From assembly GCF_026914185.1 (NCBI RefSeq), contig NC_070558.1, positions 992,001 to 1,056,000 on the forward strand: DNA of 64,000 nucleotides. Direction: 5' to 3'. Made by a program: the position numbers and the translations under genes. Shown here one piece after another: positions 44,190 through 56,209 of the stretch; position 1 is the stretch's first letter; the number at the start of each line of letters is the position of its first letter. The stretch is from Puccinia triticina (taxonomy: Eukaryota > Basidiomycota > Pucciniomycetes > Pucciniales > Pucciniaceae). The notes beneath the pieces were generated by a model. That model was not told the origin of the DNA. It did not search any database and saw only the letters and a list, made by a program, of their open reading frames with translations.

Positions 44190-47100
44190 CTAGTCGGTCC
44201 AGGAGCTGAAGTCGAGGTTCTGGGCCAACAAGTCGACGTCGAACATCATACTCGAGAGTCTCCTCGTCGTCGTGGTCGCCGACATAGTGGGTGTCGAAGT
44301 GGATGCAGGATTAGGAGGGCCGGGCGTGCTGGCGGCCGACGAGGGAGATGAGGAGGAGGCAGCAGGGAGAGGGGCGAGCGAGGCGGGCGTGGTGTTCGAG
44401 GTTGCGGCGAGAGGAGCGGGCGATGTGGAGGGATGGGAGGGCGGGAGCGGGTCGAGGAGCGGCAGCGGGGCGGGCGCCGGCGTCGAGAGAGTCGAGGCTG
44501 GGCCAGTCGTCGATGAAGACGAAGACCCAACAGTCGTCGTCGTCGTCGAGTTCGTTGTTATCGATGTCGATGGCGGGGGCACGACGAGCGGGATCTTGCC
44601 GCCGGGGTCGTCGGGAGCGGCGGAGGGTGCGGGAGCGGGGACGAGCTTGGCGATGCGCTCCTTCAGCCGCTTGATCTCGCGCAGCCGGGCCCGCCAGTTA
44701 CTGACGAACTCGAGCTTCCTCCGGCCGGGATGGAGATGGAGTCTGAGCGGATTGGGATGGTCGTCCTGCGTCTGCTGCGCCGACGCCGACGGGGCCGGGG
44801 CCGGGGAGCGGTGGTCGGTGCCGACACAGGCGAGATAGACCTGCGAGAAAGTGTTGCAATGCAGCGAGAGACGGCGGACGAAGTCGGAGAGACAAGAGCT
44901 CGAGATCATCTTGAAGTTCTCGGCGATCGGGCCGATCTTGGGCAAGCCTTTCTTGCGCTGAAGACTGATCTTGAAGAACTTGAGTTCCTGCTGGACTCCG
45001 GCATGCAAGTTGAGGGTGGAGTTGATGGGCGTGTTGGGCTCGATGATGATGTTGATGAAGTTGAATTGGGACTTCAGACAGTCGAAGCGGTACTCCTGGC
45101 CGGAATCGTTGAAGACGATGACCACAAAGTCGTTGCCGATCAACGCCTTCTTGGCCATGATCGGGTCCGGGCCCGAGGGCTGTTCGTCGCGACTCGTCGG
45201 CATCAGCGTGGCGATATGGAAGCAGATCTGCGTGATGTCGTCGCCCCACATGTACGCAAACTTCCCATTAGAGTCGTTCTTCGAGTCCAGTCCTCCCGTG
45301 TTATAATGTTCGCACCCCTTCAACCGCACCAGCTGGCCGAGCGAGCTCAGGAAGTTGATGTACGCCTTCGAGCCTTCCCGGTTCCCCAAGATCTCCTCCT
45401 CCGTCGTCTGGCCCGGGCCCACATAGATCACCCCGATCTTGTGGAAATCCACGACGGGCAGGTAGTCGATCATCTCGACCGCCCGCTGAAAGATCGGCTG
45501 GTCGGGCACCTTGAGTGGCCTGAAATTCGAGGGCGAATCTTCAAGCGTCGGGCTTCCAAGATCTCCGAACGGGAACAGTTGAAGGGCAAAGAAGCTAGGC
45601 TCAACCGACAGGTTGGTGTAGTTAGGCTCGATGCCTGTCGTCCGAGTGATTTCTTCAGACTGCTCGAGGACCGACTCCAAACTGACTTCTCCCCGGGGCT
45701 GGTGCGGGGATCGATCACCAGGAGGCTTTTCAGCCTTCTGTTGCTGCTGAGCATCAGCCGTTTCATCTCCCAAGCCATCATCTTCCGGAGCAGCCGAGTT
45801 CAGCGTGTCCCGGTGTCGGATCACCATCTCCAAGACGTCTTGCTCCGAGGCGCCATAGTCGCCGCTGAGGTTCTCCAATTCCCAGATCATCTTGACCATT
45901 CCACTCGGTCGCTTCACACAGACCTCCGTCCAGCCAGGCCGACTGAGACATTTGATGGTCAGGATCGAGTTGCCGATGATCCAGCTGGTCGTCCGGACCG
46001 ACTTGCCCAGGGATGAGTTGATGATCTGATTGAATTTGGACTGCTTCATCCTTGGTTTCGGCTCGGCATTCGAATAGGTGTACCGATTCAGCATATCAAA
46101 GCACACTTCTGTAGGCTCGTCAAGGCCCTGCTTGCCCTCACACGCTTGGACGAGCTTGCGGGTGATGAAGGTGACATACTTCTTGCGTTCCGGAAGCTTG
46201 AGTGAGACGAACCAGAGCGCAATGATGTAGAATGCCATGAAATAGACGTATTGCTGGAATGCCAACTCGACGTCCTCGGCGAGCGAGATTTCTGATGTCG
46301 AGATCCCAGCAGCCCTTGGGGGTGTGTGGTGGTTGGCGGATGCGTGTGCAGATCGGGACTCCTCTAGCTGCTGGAGTTGATTATGGGTGGTGATGTATTG
46401 TAAGGATATACCGAAGATCATCTTAAACTCTTCCTCTGTGAGATTTGCATAGAGCGAAGGGATCTGACCCAGAAAGCCCAGTAGCTCTAGAATGTGGACC
46501 GAGACGAAGGCTGAGGAGACGATTTTCGTCAACCCACGCAGGATCTCGGGAAGGAATTTAGTGATGGAAGGTTGTAGCTCATGGCAGGCTAGAGAGAGTG
46601 CATGGATGCAGGCCTTGGCGGTATCTTTGTACTTGCTCAGCCCTTTGACGAACGCGCCGACCATCTCATCCGCTTGCGATTTGTCAAAAAGCGCCTTGTA
46701 TGCGATCAAGGTGGAAAGGGTTTGGTAGGAGATCGCATGTGCATCGGTCAACTTGACCCTCTGACGCGGCGGGAAGCGGACTTGGTGGAGCAGGGTATCA
46801 GTTTTGATTCCGCTGCAGAGAAACCGGCGTAATTGATGGATCTGCTGTGAGGCGCGGGGCTCGCAAGTGAAATGTTTATTACTGAGCTGGCCAGGCAGGT
46901 GGCAGAGTACATAAGAGACCAGTTCCCAATCCACTTCGTAGCGCAGGATGGCGATCAAGACTGCCAGGTAGTCGGGGATCGGCAGGATGGTCATGTGCCG
47001 AACGACGTGATGACAGGTACTGGGACTGTTGTTCTTGACCGAGAGGTGATCCTGAGAGGGATCCCAATCTTTGCGGACGATGTGGTCGTACGTGACCAGG

Positions 47101-50100
47101 CAGTGAGTTGACTGGGTTTCAATCTTGGGCTCCCATCCAAACTCATTCAAGTTGTCTGGAACGGTCCAGAGTGGCTTGCCTTCGTCCAAAGGCTCAGTCG
47201 TTCCGATCGTAGCCGTTGCATTGGTGGTCATCGAGGCCGACCTCTTTCCCATGTTGGTCGCTCCAGGTTCACAATTCTCACGAAAAAAGGTAGGTGCAGC
47301 GCGTGGCTTAGAAGTTGCAGGGCTGACACACGCCTTTTTATCAGGAGAAGGAAGCGCAGATCTATTGGAAACGATGTGAATGCAGAGTCAATATCACTGA
47401 GTTGTACATATGCGAGTGAGAAGAGAGGGGACGTACGCATCTGATCGGGATGGATCAATGACCCTGCCAATGATTTGAGCCAATCCTTCGATTTCCAAGT
47501 CTCTGACGAACTGGATGCGATGTTCCTCGTCGGCTCTTAACCTCAGCAAGCATTTCAAGATTGCTAGACGGGCGCGATTATCGATCTGAGATTCATCGGC
47601 CTTACGTTGGAGATCATGGTCCAAATCACCCAAGCTGAATGAATGAGGAAGCCCGGATTGAGCTTGATGGCTGTGTGGATTTGAAGAAGAATTGATGAGC
47701 CCGTTTGCCGGTCGAAGCAGGCCGATTAGATCGACAAAGATCGAAACACATTTGGCGTTGGAGTAGCCGGTCGAGATCTTGAGACTGTCGGTCAGCATTC
47801 TGATCAAGGTGACGACAGCCTTGTAGCTAAGATCATGCTGCCGCTTGGCGAAGACCGGATCGCAACGCTGAGAAGCTTGTTCGTTGTTATTAGATGAGAG
47901 ACGATGAGGGCTGAAGATGGTGTTAGAGATTGTTGTGCTGGTAGTGGTTGAAGCTTTGAGTGGCAGAGATGAAGGGGTGCTGAAGGGGGTGCTGGGGAGA
48001 CTTAGATTGGGGATTGCTTCGTTCTGGGCCGGCGGAATTGAATCAAGATCAGACTGCTGAGTGCTTCTTGTTGATTGGGTGAGTTGGGTGATGTCCTCAA
48101 TATCGATCAGCTGGCCCATCTTGGCCGTTGTCATGAGTAACTTGCGAAGCCGGTCGTAGGTATCTAACGACTTGTTGCCGGTGGGATCTTGGTGGCTTTC
48201 CTGTTCGCCGACTGTTTGGTCTTGATTAGAGAGAAGCTCGTTGACGAGTTCGTTGTGAGTGACCTCTCTGATGAGATCCATGACCAAGTCGATCAGAACT
48301 GGATTGTCGCAGGAGCGAAGGTCCGGCAGTAAAAGAAACCGGCTGAGCGTGGGGATGACGACCTCTTGTAAGAGTTCTTCTCTCCACTCTTCCAGGTCCC
48401 TGATTTCCATAAAGATCTCATGGATCAACCGAAGCAGTCGGACTTGAGAGTCAGCAGGTGAGGAAGAGCCTGATGGAGCTGATGATTTGACAGTCGATTT
48501 GTTAATGTTATTATTATTATTATTATTGTTATTATTGGTGAGGGTGGTGCGATCCACATCGAATTCAAAGAAACCGTCGAGAAGGAGGACGAGGTTGGAG
48601 AGCCAAGATGGATTTTCGGGTGAACAGACTTGATCGGATTGGATTTGATCGATCAGGGATAGCTTGAGTGGGGTGGAGAGGTATCGGGAGAGGATGATCG
48701 AAAGGCTGTAGTACTTGTCGATGGTGATCAGATTCCAGCTCATCAATTCCAACAGTTTGTCTTGAGCACCATCAGCAGCAGCACAGCGAGTCTCTTCTGC
48801 GCGTCGGATAAAGAGCAGTGTGAATATCTTTCCGAAGGGTACCAGGGGAGACTGATTAGTTCCTTGTGTGTCTTTGAGCTGATCCTGGGGAGATGGAAGA
48901 ATGCTGTCATCTATATACAAATAGTCAGTTTTTGTTTTTGTTTCTTTGTCGAGTGGGGGTGATATATATATATATAAACCTGACCTAGATCGAAGTCCAA
49001 AGACCATTCAGAATCATTGATCCAATGCGGGAGACGTTCTTTGGAGAAGAGTAGCATGAGCTCTAGACAGCAGTCGAGGTCGTCTTCCTTCATCAGGTTG
49101 GCGATGATCGAAGTCTTGTTGGGCTGTAGACGAAAGTAGAGACGATCGTAGATGAGCATGAGGATCTCGTGATCGATGGCCAGACTGGTTCGGCTGGGGG
49201 ATGAGAGGATGTGCTCGAGAGGCTCCTTGACGAGCAGGAGGCCTAGGCCGAGCAGGGTGAGGCTGGTGGCTACCCCGCTTGCTTCTTCTTCGGCCGAGCT
49301 GGCTGCTGCTGGCCTGGCCTGCTTGTAGATCTGGTCGTAGTCTTCGAAGGCATACCTGAGACAGCGGATGGCGCCGACCTTTGAGCATTCGTCGATCCTG
49401 GGGTCGTCTGCCGTCAGGGTGGAGAGGAGTGACTTGATGGCTTGGTTGGCTGGTGATCGGATCAAGTCCTTCATGCACGCCTTGGCCTGTTGGATGATGG
49501 CAGGGTCTAGAGGGGTGGTAGCTTCGACTACGAGTTGCAATGGGATAGTAAGGTCTAGTAGAGAGAGAGAGGTCAGTATATAGATAGATAGATAGATATT
49601 TAGAGTCATATATATCTACAGCCATATATTTACGTTATAGAAGCTGACCAGATGATGAGAGATCGATGAGATCGGAGTGCTGCTTGGGTTCGAGAGCCCT
49701 GAGGACATTGACGGTAGCCTGGAGTGGCTGGAGGCCGACGATCCTAGCGACGAAGCGGACGAGGTCGATCAGCAGTGCGGCACCATCGAGTTCCTGGCTG
49801 AGGAGCGGGCGAGTGGGGACGTATCCGAAGGTGACGAGGGTGTCGATGTAGTCGAGGACGATGGTGAGGTGGGCTTCGAAGCTGGTTCTGAGGCCGATGC
49901 GGTTGATGAAGAGGTGGATGATGAGCTTGACGTGTTCGGTTGAGAGCTGTGGGGAGGAGAACTTGATGATCTGGGTGAGCAGGCCGGCGGCGTGCTGGAT
50001 GATCTGGGAGTGGGGTGCAGGGTCGGGCAGTCTGAGGAAGGGTGCCTGGGTGTGCGTGGGGATGAGCAGCAGGTTGTTTGCGCGCAGGAGGGGCAGGCTG

Positions 50101-50390
50101 GCTTGGAGATGGTCGATCGAGCGTGCGCAGAGGTCTGCGACCAGCTGGATGAGGCCGGTGCAGCCGCTGATGAGTTTGCCGTGGTTGGTGATCTGGTAGA
50201 GGCTGTCGATGAGGCTGAGGATGTGCTGGTGCTCGGTGTTTTGTGTGTGGTTGTGGAAGTAGTGGTGGTAGTGCTCGAGCTGGATGGGGGTGTGTGCGGT
50301 GGTGGTGGCGAAGTGCTGGGAGTGTCCGAGGAGGGTGGTGAGTTGGCTGTGGATGGCTCGCCAGCCGGCGATCCGCTCGAGGGAGTCCAT
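44190..50390 (-). CDS. TSC2: Tuberin (TSC2), Rheb GTPase-activating protein
   Basis: Tsc2 with Tsc1 inactivates Rheb and so restrains TORC1. Four exons give 1985 residues: 49649-50390, 48985-49554, 47437-48910, 44190-47361. The N-terminal two thirds are helical HEAT-type tuberin sequence. The C-terminal Rap/Rheb-GAP domain has FLSSLGQLVRLKGCEHYNTG, FAYMWGDDITQICFHIATLM and IGNDFVVIVFNDSGQEYRFD, with the Asn of GNDFV at the catalytic thumb position, then QFNFINIIIEPNTPINS. Between them lie low-complexity parts: a ten-Asn run encoded by an AAT microsatellite (about 48503-48536) and, near the C-terminus, a Ser/Thr/Pro-rich stretch. The start MDSLERIAGWRAIHSQL is the first ATG in frame. It is divergent from WBP1 with 182 bp between starts, and slightly longer than the animal protein. 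The long antisense frames here are shadows. Confidence 0.93.
48503..48536. repeat. AAT/ATT microsatellite within TSC2
   Basis: TTATTATTATTATTATTATT-type repeat with one interruption. It encodes an Asn run in the third TSC2 exon. Likely length-polymorphic. Confidence 0.85.
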
Positions 50391-50572
50391 ATGTATGTAA
50401 ATATCTTTTTCTTCTTTTTTTGGTCGAGATTCCACTCACCAACACCACCCCCGGGCATCCAGACGGGGCTGCGTCACAGGGAACGGGGGGCCCGAAGCGC
50501 CAACAAGCCCAGCTGGCAGCCAACGGCACCCCACGCACCCTAGCAGCAGCCGAAGGACACAGAAGAGAAGAA
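50391..50572. promoter_or_regulatory. TSC2/WBP1 shared divergent promoter region
   Basis: The 182 bp between the two start codons must serve both genes. It contains a T/A-rich patch (50395-50422) next to TSC2 and a GC-rich part next to WBP1. Confidence 0.5.
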
Positions 50573-52345
50573 ATGAAAGCCTCCCAACTGTTCGCTCTCT
50601 TGGCCCCCACTCTCCTCGGATTCGTCGCCCTCCACCCCGGCGTCTCGGCTGACAAGATCCTGGTCGTCATCGAGGATGGCGTCGAGCGATCGAACTATCA
50701 GATGCTCTGGTCTTCCTTGACCGGTATGTACCTTCAATCAGATATCAGGAAGAAACAAAGAAAGAAAAATACCCATTGAGCTGTTTTCCGTCTTCCTTTA
50801 AGCCCGGAACCATCAGCTATCGTTTCGTGCAGCCAAGGACGCAACGCCTGCCCTGGTCGAGTTCGGGGAGCCTGCATTCGATCACCTGGTTCTGTTTTCG
50901 CCCACCGCGAAATGTAGGCACCAAGTTCCCTATCTCTTTTGCAGCTGCAATTTTCATAAGCCGGGGAAGTGTCTAGTCTGAGAATTCAGCTCCATTGGAT
51001 TTATTCCCTGTTTTTTCTTTTTTTTTTTTTTTGTGTAAACACACAGCTTCCCCTGCCGACCTTTCGCCCCAATCACTGGTGGGATTCCTCGAATATGGAG
51101 GCAACATTATGCTAGCAGGATCGACGAAAATCTCGGAATACTGGCGCGACTTTGGACGAGAGTTCGACGTAGACTTCGACAATGCGGCGACCTCAGTGAT
51201 CGACAACTTCCATCACCTTGCTCAAGACCCGCTGACAATCTACACCACACTCGAGCTCAACCCTCTAGTCGAAGACCAAATCGTCATCCCTCCCTCAGTG
51301 AGAAGCACCAACCTGCCGGTCTTGTTCCGCGGAATCGGCCATGCGGTCGGCAAGAACCCCCTGCTCATGAGCGCCTTGAGGGCCAGCCCTCTGGCTTACA
51401 GTGCTGAAGCTAAAAGTAAAGAGAGCGACCCCAACCCGTTTATCATCGGCGACGAAATCGGCCTCATCAGCGCCTTCCAAACCAAAAAACAATCCAGGAT
51501 AGTCTTCGTCGGCAGTGTAGATTTCTTCTCAGACGAATTCATCAACACCGAGCTCACGCTTCCTGACGGCAAAAAGTCGGTCCTTTCTCCATGAGAGGTT
51601 TCTTGTTGATCACTCACCTGAAGAAATAAAAAAAATAAAAAAACACTCGCTAATTGTTTATCTGTCGTTATTGTTGATCTTGAAATTTCATGTTCTCTCC
51701 TAGAACATCGACGGGAAATCGCAAGGTAATCGACCATCTCACAAAATGGGTATTCCAGGAAGCCGGGGTACTTCGGATCGTATCAGCGACCCATTCGAAA
51801 GTGGGTGGAGAACAAGAGCCGCCTCGATACCGGGTCAACGACGAAATTGTCAGCTGTTGAACCTTCTTAGCTCTCTCTCTCTCTTTCCAACCGGCTGACT
51901 GAACGAGCCGATGCGCACTTGATTTGGATAACAGGAGTACAGAGTGGATGTGCAGATGTTGCAGAACGGAAGATGGGGTCCATGTCCGTTGAAGGACCTC
52001 CAACTCGAGTTCACCATGCTCGACCCCCATCTGCGAGTGACTATGACGCCGACCAAATCAGCCAAAGGAACACATACCACCTACTCGACTGTCTTTCGAG
52101 CCCCCGATCGACACGGCGTGTTTACCTTCAAGCTCGATTACCGTCGGAGAACTGGGTACACCCATCTAGAGAAAGGCATCCAAGTCTCCGTCACTCCCCT
52201 CGATCACGACCAATACGAACGATTCATCCTGGGCGCTTTCCCCTATTACTCGGGTACACTTAGCGTCTTGGCTAGCTTCCTCCTATTCTCTTTCGTCTGG
52301 CTCACTCACTTCCCTGGTACGACTGCTCATAAAAAAACCAAATGA
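50573..52345 (+). CDS. WBP1: Oligosaccharyltransferase subunit Wbp1 (OST48/DDOST)
   Basis: Wbp1/OST48 is a type I membrane subunit of the ER complex that transfers N-glycans to nascent chains. Five exons give 448 residues: 50573-50723, 50803-50913, 51047-51575, 51704-51848, 51935-52345. A signal peptide (LFALLAPTLLGFVALHPGVSA) is followed by DKILVVIEDGVERSNYQMLW, ALVEFGEPAFDHLVLFSPTA, GFLEYGGNIMLAGSTKISEY, REFDVDFDNAATSVIDNFHH, IVFVGSVDFFSDEF, KWVFQEAGVLRI, DRHGVFTFKLDYRR, GYTHLEKGIQVSVTPLDHDQ and one C-terminal membrane span (LSVLASFLLFSFVWLTHF) with a short lysine tail (HKKTK), an ER-retrieval type ending. The intron 51576-51703 uses donor GTCGGT, chosen because it keeps the frame into TSTGNRKVIDHLTK. 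No lesion. Confidence 0.94.
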
Positions 52346-52685
52346 TCATCTTTCTCTTCTCGCTTGCCCTTTTCTTGTACCTTCTTCTTCCCGCAAACAA
52401 AATAAAGAAAGAAGGACCTATGACCTCCAGACTCTGTTCGCTGCATCCTTGAAAAAGTTGATCCGGAGTGGTCGGTCAACAGGAAGACGTATTGAGGGAG
52501 AGAGAGTGTGACTCAGCAGCCTACAATTTCGAATCAGTTTGAGTCAGCAATCCACCTACTCAGTCGCTAGAATACCCTAGCCGAGTAACCGTATCAACCG
52601 GAGTTGCTGTGGTACAATATCAGAGTTCCAGTGTCAAGATGAACACATCGAGCTACAGCTGAACTGATACATCTATCCAGGTTCA
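52346..52685. other. WBP1 3' flank and upstream of the small secreted protein
   Basis: Short frames only. No RNA gene or repeat is recognised. Confidence 0.4.
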
Positions 52686-52916
52686 ATGAAGTCATTTTCT
52701 TGTTTGATCTTGTGCATATCGTTCGCCTCTGCCTGGGGCAATGGGTCATTTCCGACTGTATGTATGGGATCAGGCTACATGGATGACAGCATCTACTGCC
52801 TGCTATCCAGACTCAAGAAGGCTGATTCTAAAAAAAATGGGGTTGCTAGCAAACATTTGATCAAGAAAACAAAGGTGATAGTCATTAAAGCCAAGGAATT
52901 ATTTAGTCCGCTATAG
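52686..52916 (+). CDS. Small secreted protein, candidate effector-type
   Basis: A single-exon frame of 76 residues. The N-terminus MKSFSCLILCISFASAWG is a clear signal peptide. The mature part has only two Cys (VCMGSG and YCLL), a DDSIYCLLSRLKKADSKKNG stretch and a very Lys-rich, acidic-poor C-terminus (HLIKKTKVIVIKAKELFSPL). Size and secretion fit the small secreted proteins of plant-associated fungi, but nothing shows a host target. Because the frame is short, a chance open frame with a signal-like start is possible. The signal peptide and the isolated position between two housekeeping genes argue for a real gene. Confidence 0.5.
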   Translation: MKSFSCLILCISFASAWGNGSFPTVCMGSGYMDDSIYCLLSRLKKADSKKNGVASKHLIKKTKVIVIKAKELFSPL

Positions 52917-53106
52917 TTGTACTAAGATCAGCGCAGTTGGATGAAGTGAAGCCTTGTTCCTTTCGGATTAATGCAATCAAGACACTGAGGCTTTCTCTCA
53001 AAAAAGAAAAAGGAAACTTCGACCCGTGATCCATTTTATGATCTGACTGCTTTATCTATTCAAATGTACGTGGTCATTTTATTGTTAAGGGTCACGGTTT
53101 GATAAA
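52917..53106. other. Short intergenic stretch
   Basis: Nothing beyond the 3' flanks of two convergent genes. Confidence 0.4.
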
Positions 53107-56100
53107 TCAGCTTCTGATAGCTAAATCGATGTGTTCACCCGACATGAAAGCAGGCCAATATTCTTTCTGTTCGATATATTTTTGCAACTCGTCATCGCCT
53201 AAGTTTCCAACCACCGGATTTCCGACCAACCCCTTTTTGAAATTAATTTTTTGGATGGCCGGAATGAAGATTTATGTTAGCTATCAAATCATCCCACAAA
53301 TCTTTCTACACAGGAAAAGTCATCAGCGGACCTCTTCTTGGGCTTGTCGGATGACACGCAACGCTACCGAGGTACTGATATCTCTTATCCTACGTTTACA
53401 AGACGAAAACTCCCGAAATCAGTAAGGCACGTCTAATTTGAAGAAAGAAAGGCAAGAATGTCTGAGTAGGGTTCCGAATCCTGCTGACCTGTTCAATCTG
53501 GGGTATAAGAGTCCGCATGCTTTTTCTTCATCTGTCAAAGCATCCGACAATGCCAAGGCTGAAGCTTCGATCATCTTATCCGAGATTGTCTTGACCCTTG
53601 CCAAGATCGCCCCCAATCCGATTCCAGGAAACACATACATGTTGTTCCCTTGCCCCGGCTCGATGGTCTGTCCACGCCATCCACAGCTGGCAAACGGAGA
53701 GCCTGGAAGTACCAATGTTATCATCTCATACCATCTGCCAAGTAAATTGTTATTTAGGAGATTGCGTCAATCTGAAGGGGAACCTACCTGATGCAAATAG
53801 CACCTGCCCGTCGGTCCATTTCACCGCCTCGTCAAAGGTACATTCGGCCAAATGGACCTGTGAAGAGTTTTGGTGCGTTAAGAAGTGGCGACGGTTTTTA
53901 GTATTTCGCTTCAACTGGTATATAGTTTGAGGCATACCCACAGGATTTGAGAGAGGGAAGATGATTGGGCGAGGATTCAACTCCGCCATCAGTTTGACAA
54001 CGGCTTCATCAAACAGATTCGCTGTCGCTGCGAGGCCAATCAATGCTGTAGGCTTCACGTGCTTGATCACCTCGATAAGGGTTTTGATCTGAGGTCCCCC
54101 TGGTTGACGAGCAAAAAACGTCTTGTGTGCGGCTAGCTTGTCACCTCGATCAGAAGTTACTAAGCCCTAGGAGAGTGGTTCAACCCAAAATTAATTCAAA
54201 CTTTTAGACTATTCTCATGCAACAAAATTTCACGGAACTAGAACACACCTTAGTGTCGACTAACCACACCCTCTCCTTTGCTTCTTCTTCCGAGAAGCCC
54301 AAGTTTATAAAGAAGGAGAGCAGTTGCTTGGCCACTCCAACACCAGCACTTCCAGCCCCCATGAATACGATTCGTTGATCCCGCAGATCCTTTCCACTTG
54401 CGGCGGTGGAGAGACGAGCAGCGTTGATGAACCCACCCAAGATGACAGCTCCAGTCCCTTGAATGTCACTAGTAATGACCCATCAGCTGTTAGAAGGCAT
54501 ATTGGAACTCACGGAATCCCAAAAGAAAACTTACTCGTTGAACATTGGATAACTGTGTTGATAGCGTTTTAAATACTGTTTAATTTTGTCCGAATTAGTG
54601 AGACTTCGCAAGATAGAGAAGCAATTCAAGTCACATACGTCAAATGCGCGCTCGGTTGCAAAATCTTCATGTTGGATAACCAATTCTGGAAACTCGGCAT
54701 GCACAGCGGCCATGAACTCGTCCATAAACTCCAAAGCCTATGTCGCAAGTTTATAGTCCGTCAATATGAATGGCCCAGCGGTTGCCGACAGCATTTCTCC
54801 CAGTTGGGCAGAAAGACCTAATGACTCACTTCTTCTTTCGAGCGTCTTTTCATCCTCAGTCCCAAGTAGAGTGGATCAGCCAAATTCTTCTCGTTGTCGG
54901 TGCCAAGATCGATGCAGATCGGTACAGTCGCCCAAGGTCGAATACTACGCAACTCGTAATTCTTCAGCAAACATCCCAGCGTAAGTGTGGGTTCTGCGTA
55001 ACTCACCCTGCAGCCGCCACGTAGAGCGATAGTTTTCCAACAGAAATTCCCACTTTGAGACGAAAAGAAAGTCGAAAATTTAGTCTTAGTAGCGACGCAT
55101 CGACAATCTATCCAATATTCGTAATTTGTTTTTGATCGGAAAAAAGGACATGGGACACGCACTACCACCGATACCCAAATCACCCAAGCCTTTTGTGCAA
55201 AAAAGAAAAGAAAAAGATATCAGTTGATCTGATCTTGGGTATTGTTGTTTTTCTGAGGAAAATGAAAACCCATGCGCTTACCTAAAATTCTTGAGCCATC
55301 GGTGACCACACAAATTCTAGCCTCCTCAGGTAAAGGCCAGTTTTTCAATACATCACGGATGCATCCTCTATCATTCCAAGACACATATAGCCCCTCTGTC
55401 GTCTCCCAACAATCTCAGCTTTAGAATCGTCCTCCATATCACCTTCTTCGTGGTGGTTGAATCGAATACACCGATTCACAAAGGCTTAGAAACTTGATTG
55501 CTTACCAGGACGCTGGTAAATGTGAGACCTGTGGGTATGTAACAAAATATTAATCAACTTGTTTTTTTTATGCTACGAGGATTTCGATCATATTATCAAC
55601 TAACCACTTGGTGCAGGCTTCTCCTACGACTGGTGTGTAAACCAGCGGAACAACCTCGGAGGTATTTGTTAATAGGACATGGTAAAACAAGTTTACATTA
55701 CTCTGTCTCAAGTTTGATAAGTAAATGTACTAGATGACGTCACAATCCGATCGTTGTAATTTTAGAAGCAAAGCGTTTCAGCGATTCGCCGCAGTCTTTC
55801 TGTAAGGCTGTGGGAGAGAGAAGGAACTCAACCTGTCCGATCGAAGTTCTTTTGGTTCTCATCTGATCTAAAACCCTGGCCATTTGTTGATCCAAGGTTT
55901 CGATAGCAGGGGGTAGTAGACCACGGATACCCATCCGATGACGAAGCTCGAGAGGGAATCCGGTGTCTTCATTGATGAAAGGGTCTCTCAATGTAGCCGC
56001 GGCCCGTAGCGATCTGAGTTTATGCATGCCTGGGGAGCGATTGTTTTGAGATTCGAAGCAAGGGGGGCTCAGTTGAGATGACTGGATTCTGGGAATGGCT

Positions 56101-56209
56101 GCTCACCTGGATAGGACTCGGCTGAGTGAGCGATGGCGGTGGTATTGAGATGTCGCACCAACTCGGCCGTCCTGGCGTTCATGGTTGAAGGGGCAGTAGC
56201 TGACGGCAT
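53107..56209 (-). CDS. Malic enzyme (NAD-type)
   Basis: Oxidatively decarboxylates malate to pyruvate, usually in mitochondria in fungi. Sixteen exons give 600 residues: 56107-56209, 55833-56029, 55605-55729, 55507-55529, 55282-55395, 55163-55189, 55007-55052, 54830-54944, 54639-54737, 54535-54575, 54249-54468, 53942-54166, 53788-53857, 53489-53702, 53332-53389, 53107-53232. Motifs: RHRMGIRGLLPP, EVVPLVYTPVVGEACTKWSH, IYQRPEGLYVSWNDRGCIRD, VVTDGSRILGLGDLGIGGMG, VPICIDLGTDNEKNLADPLY, the metal-binding EDF and DDIQGTGAV, and the dinucleotide fold FMGAGSAGVGVAKQL. It ends GEHIDLAIRS. Four exons are under 50 nt (23, 27, 41 and 46). The start is the first ATG. The N-terminus is only weakly presequence-like, so location and cofactor are inferred from the family. 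Confidence 0.92.

Noticed and set aside
44730..46016. 428-codon plus-strand open frame and other long frames opposite TSC2
   Set aside because: They lie antisense to the conserved tuberin GAP region and show Arg/Glu/Asp-rich shadow composition without any domain.
49744..50670. Long minus-strand frames of 308 and 229 codons over the first TSC2 exon
   Set aside because: His/Pro/Arg- and Ser/Thr/Pro-biased out-of-frame readings of the same DNA. The TSC2 frame continues into conserved downstream exons.
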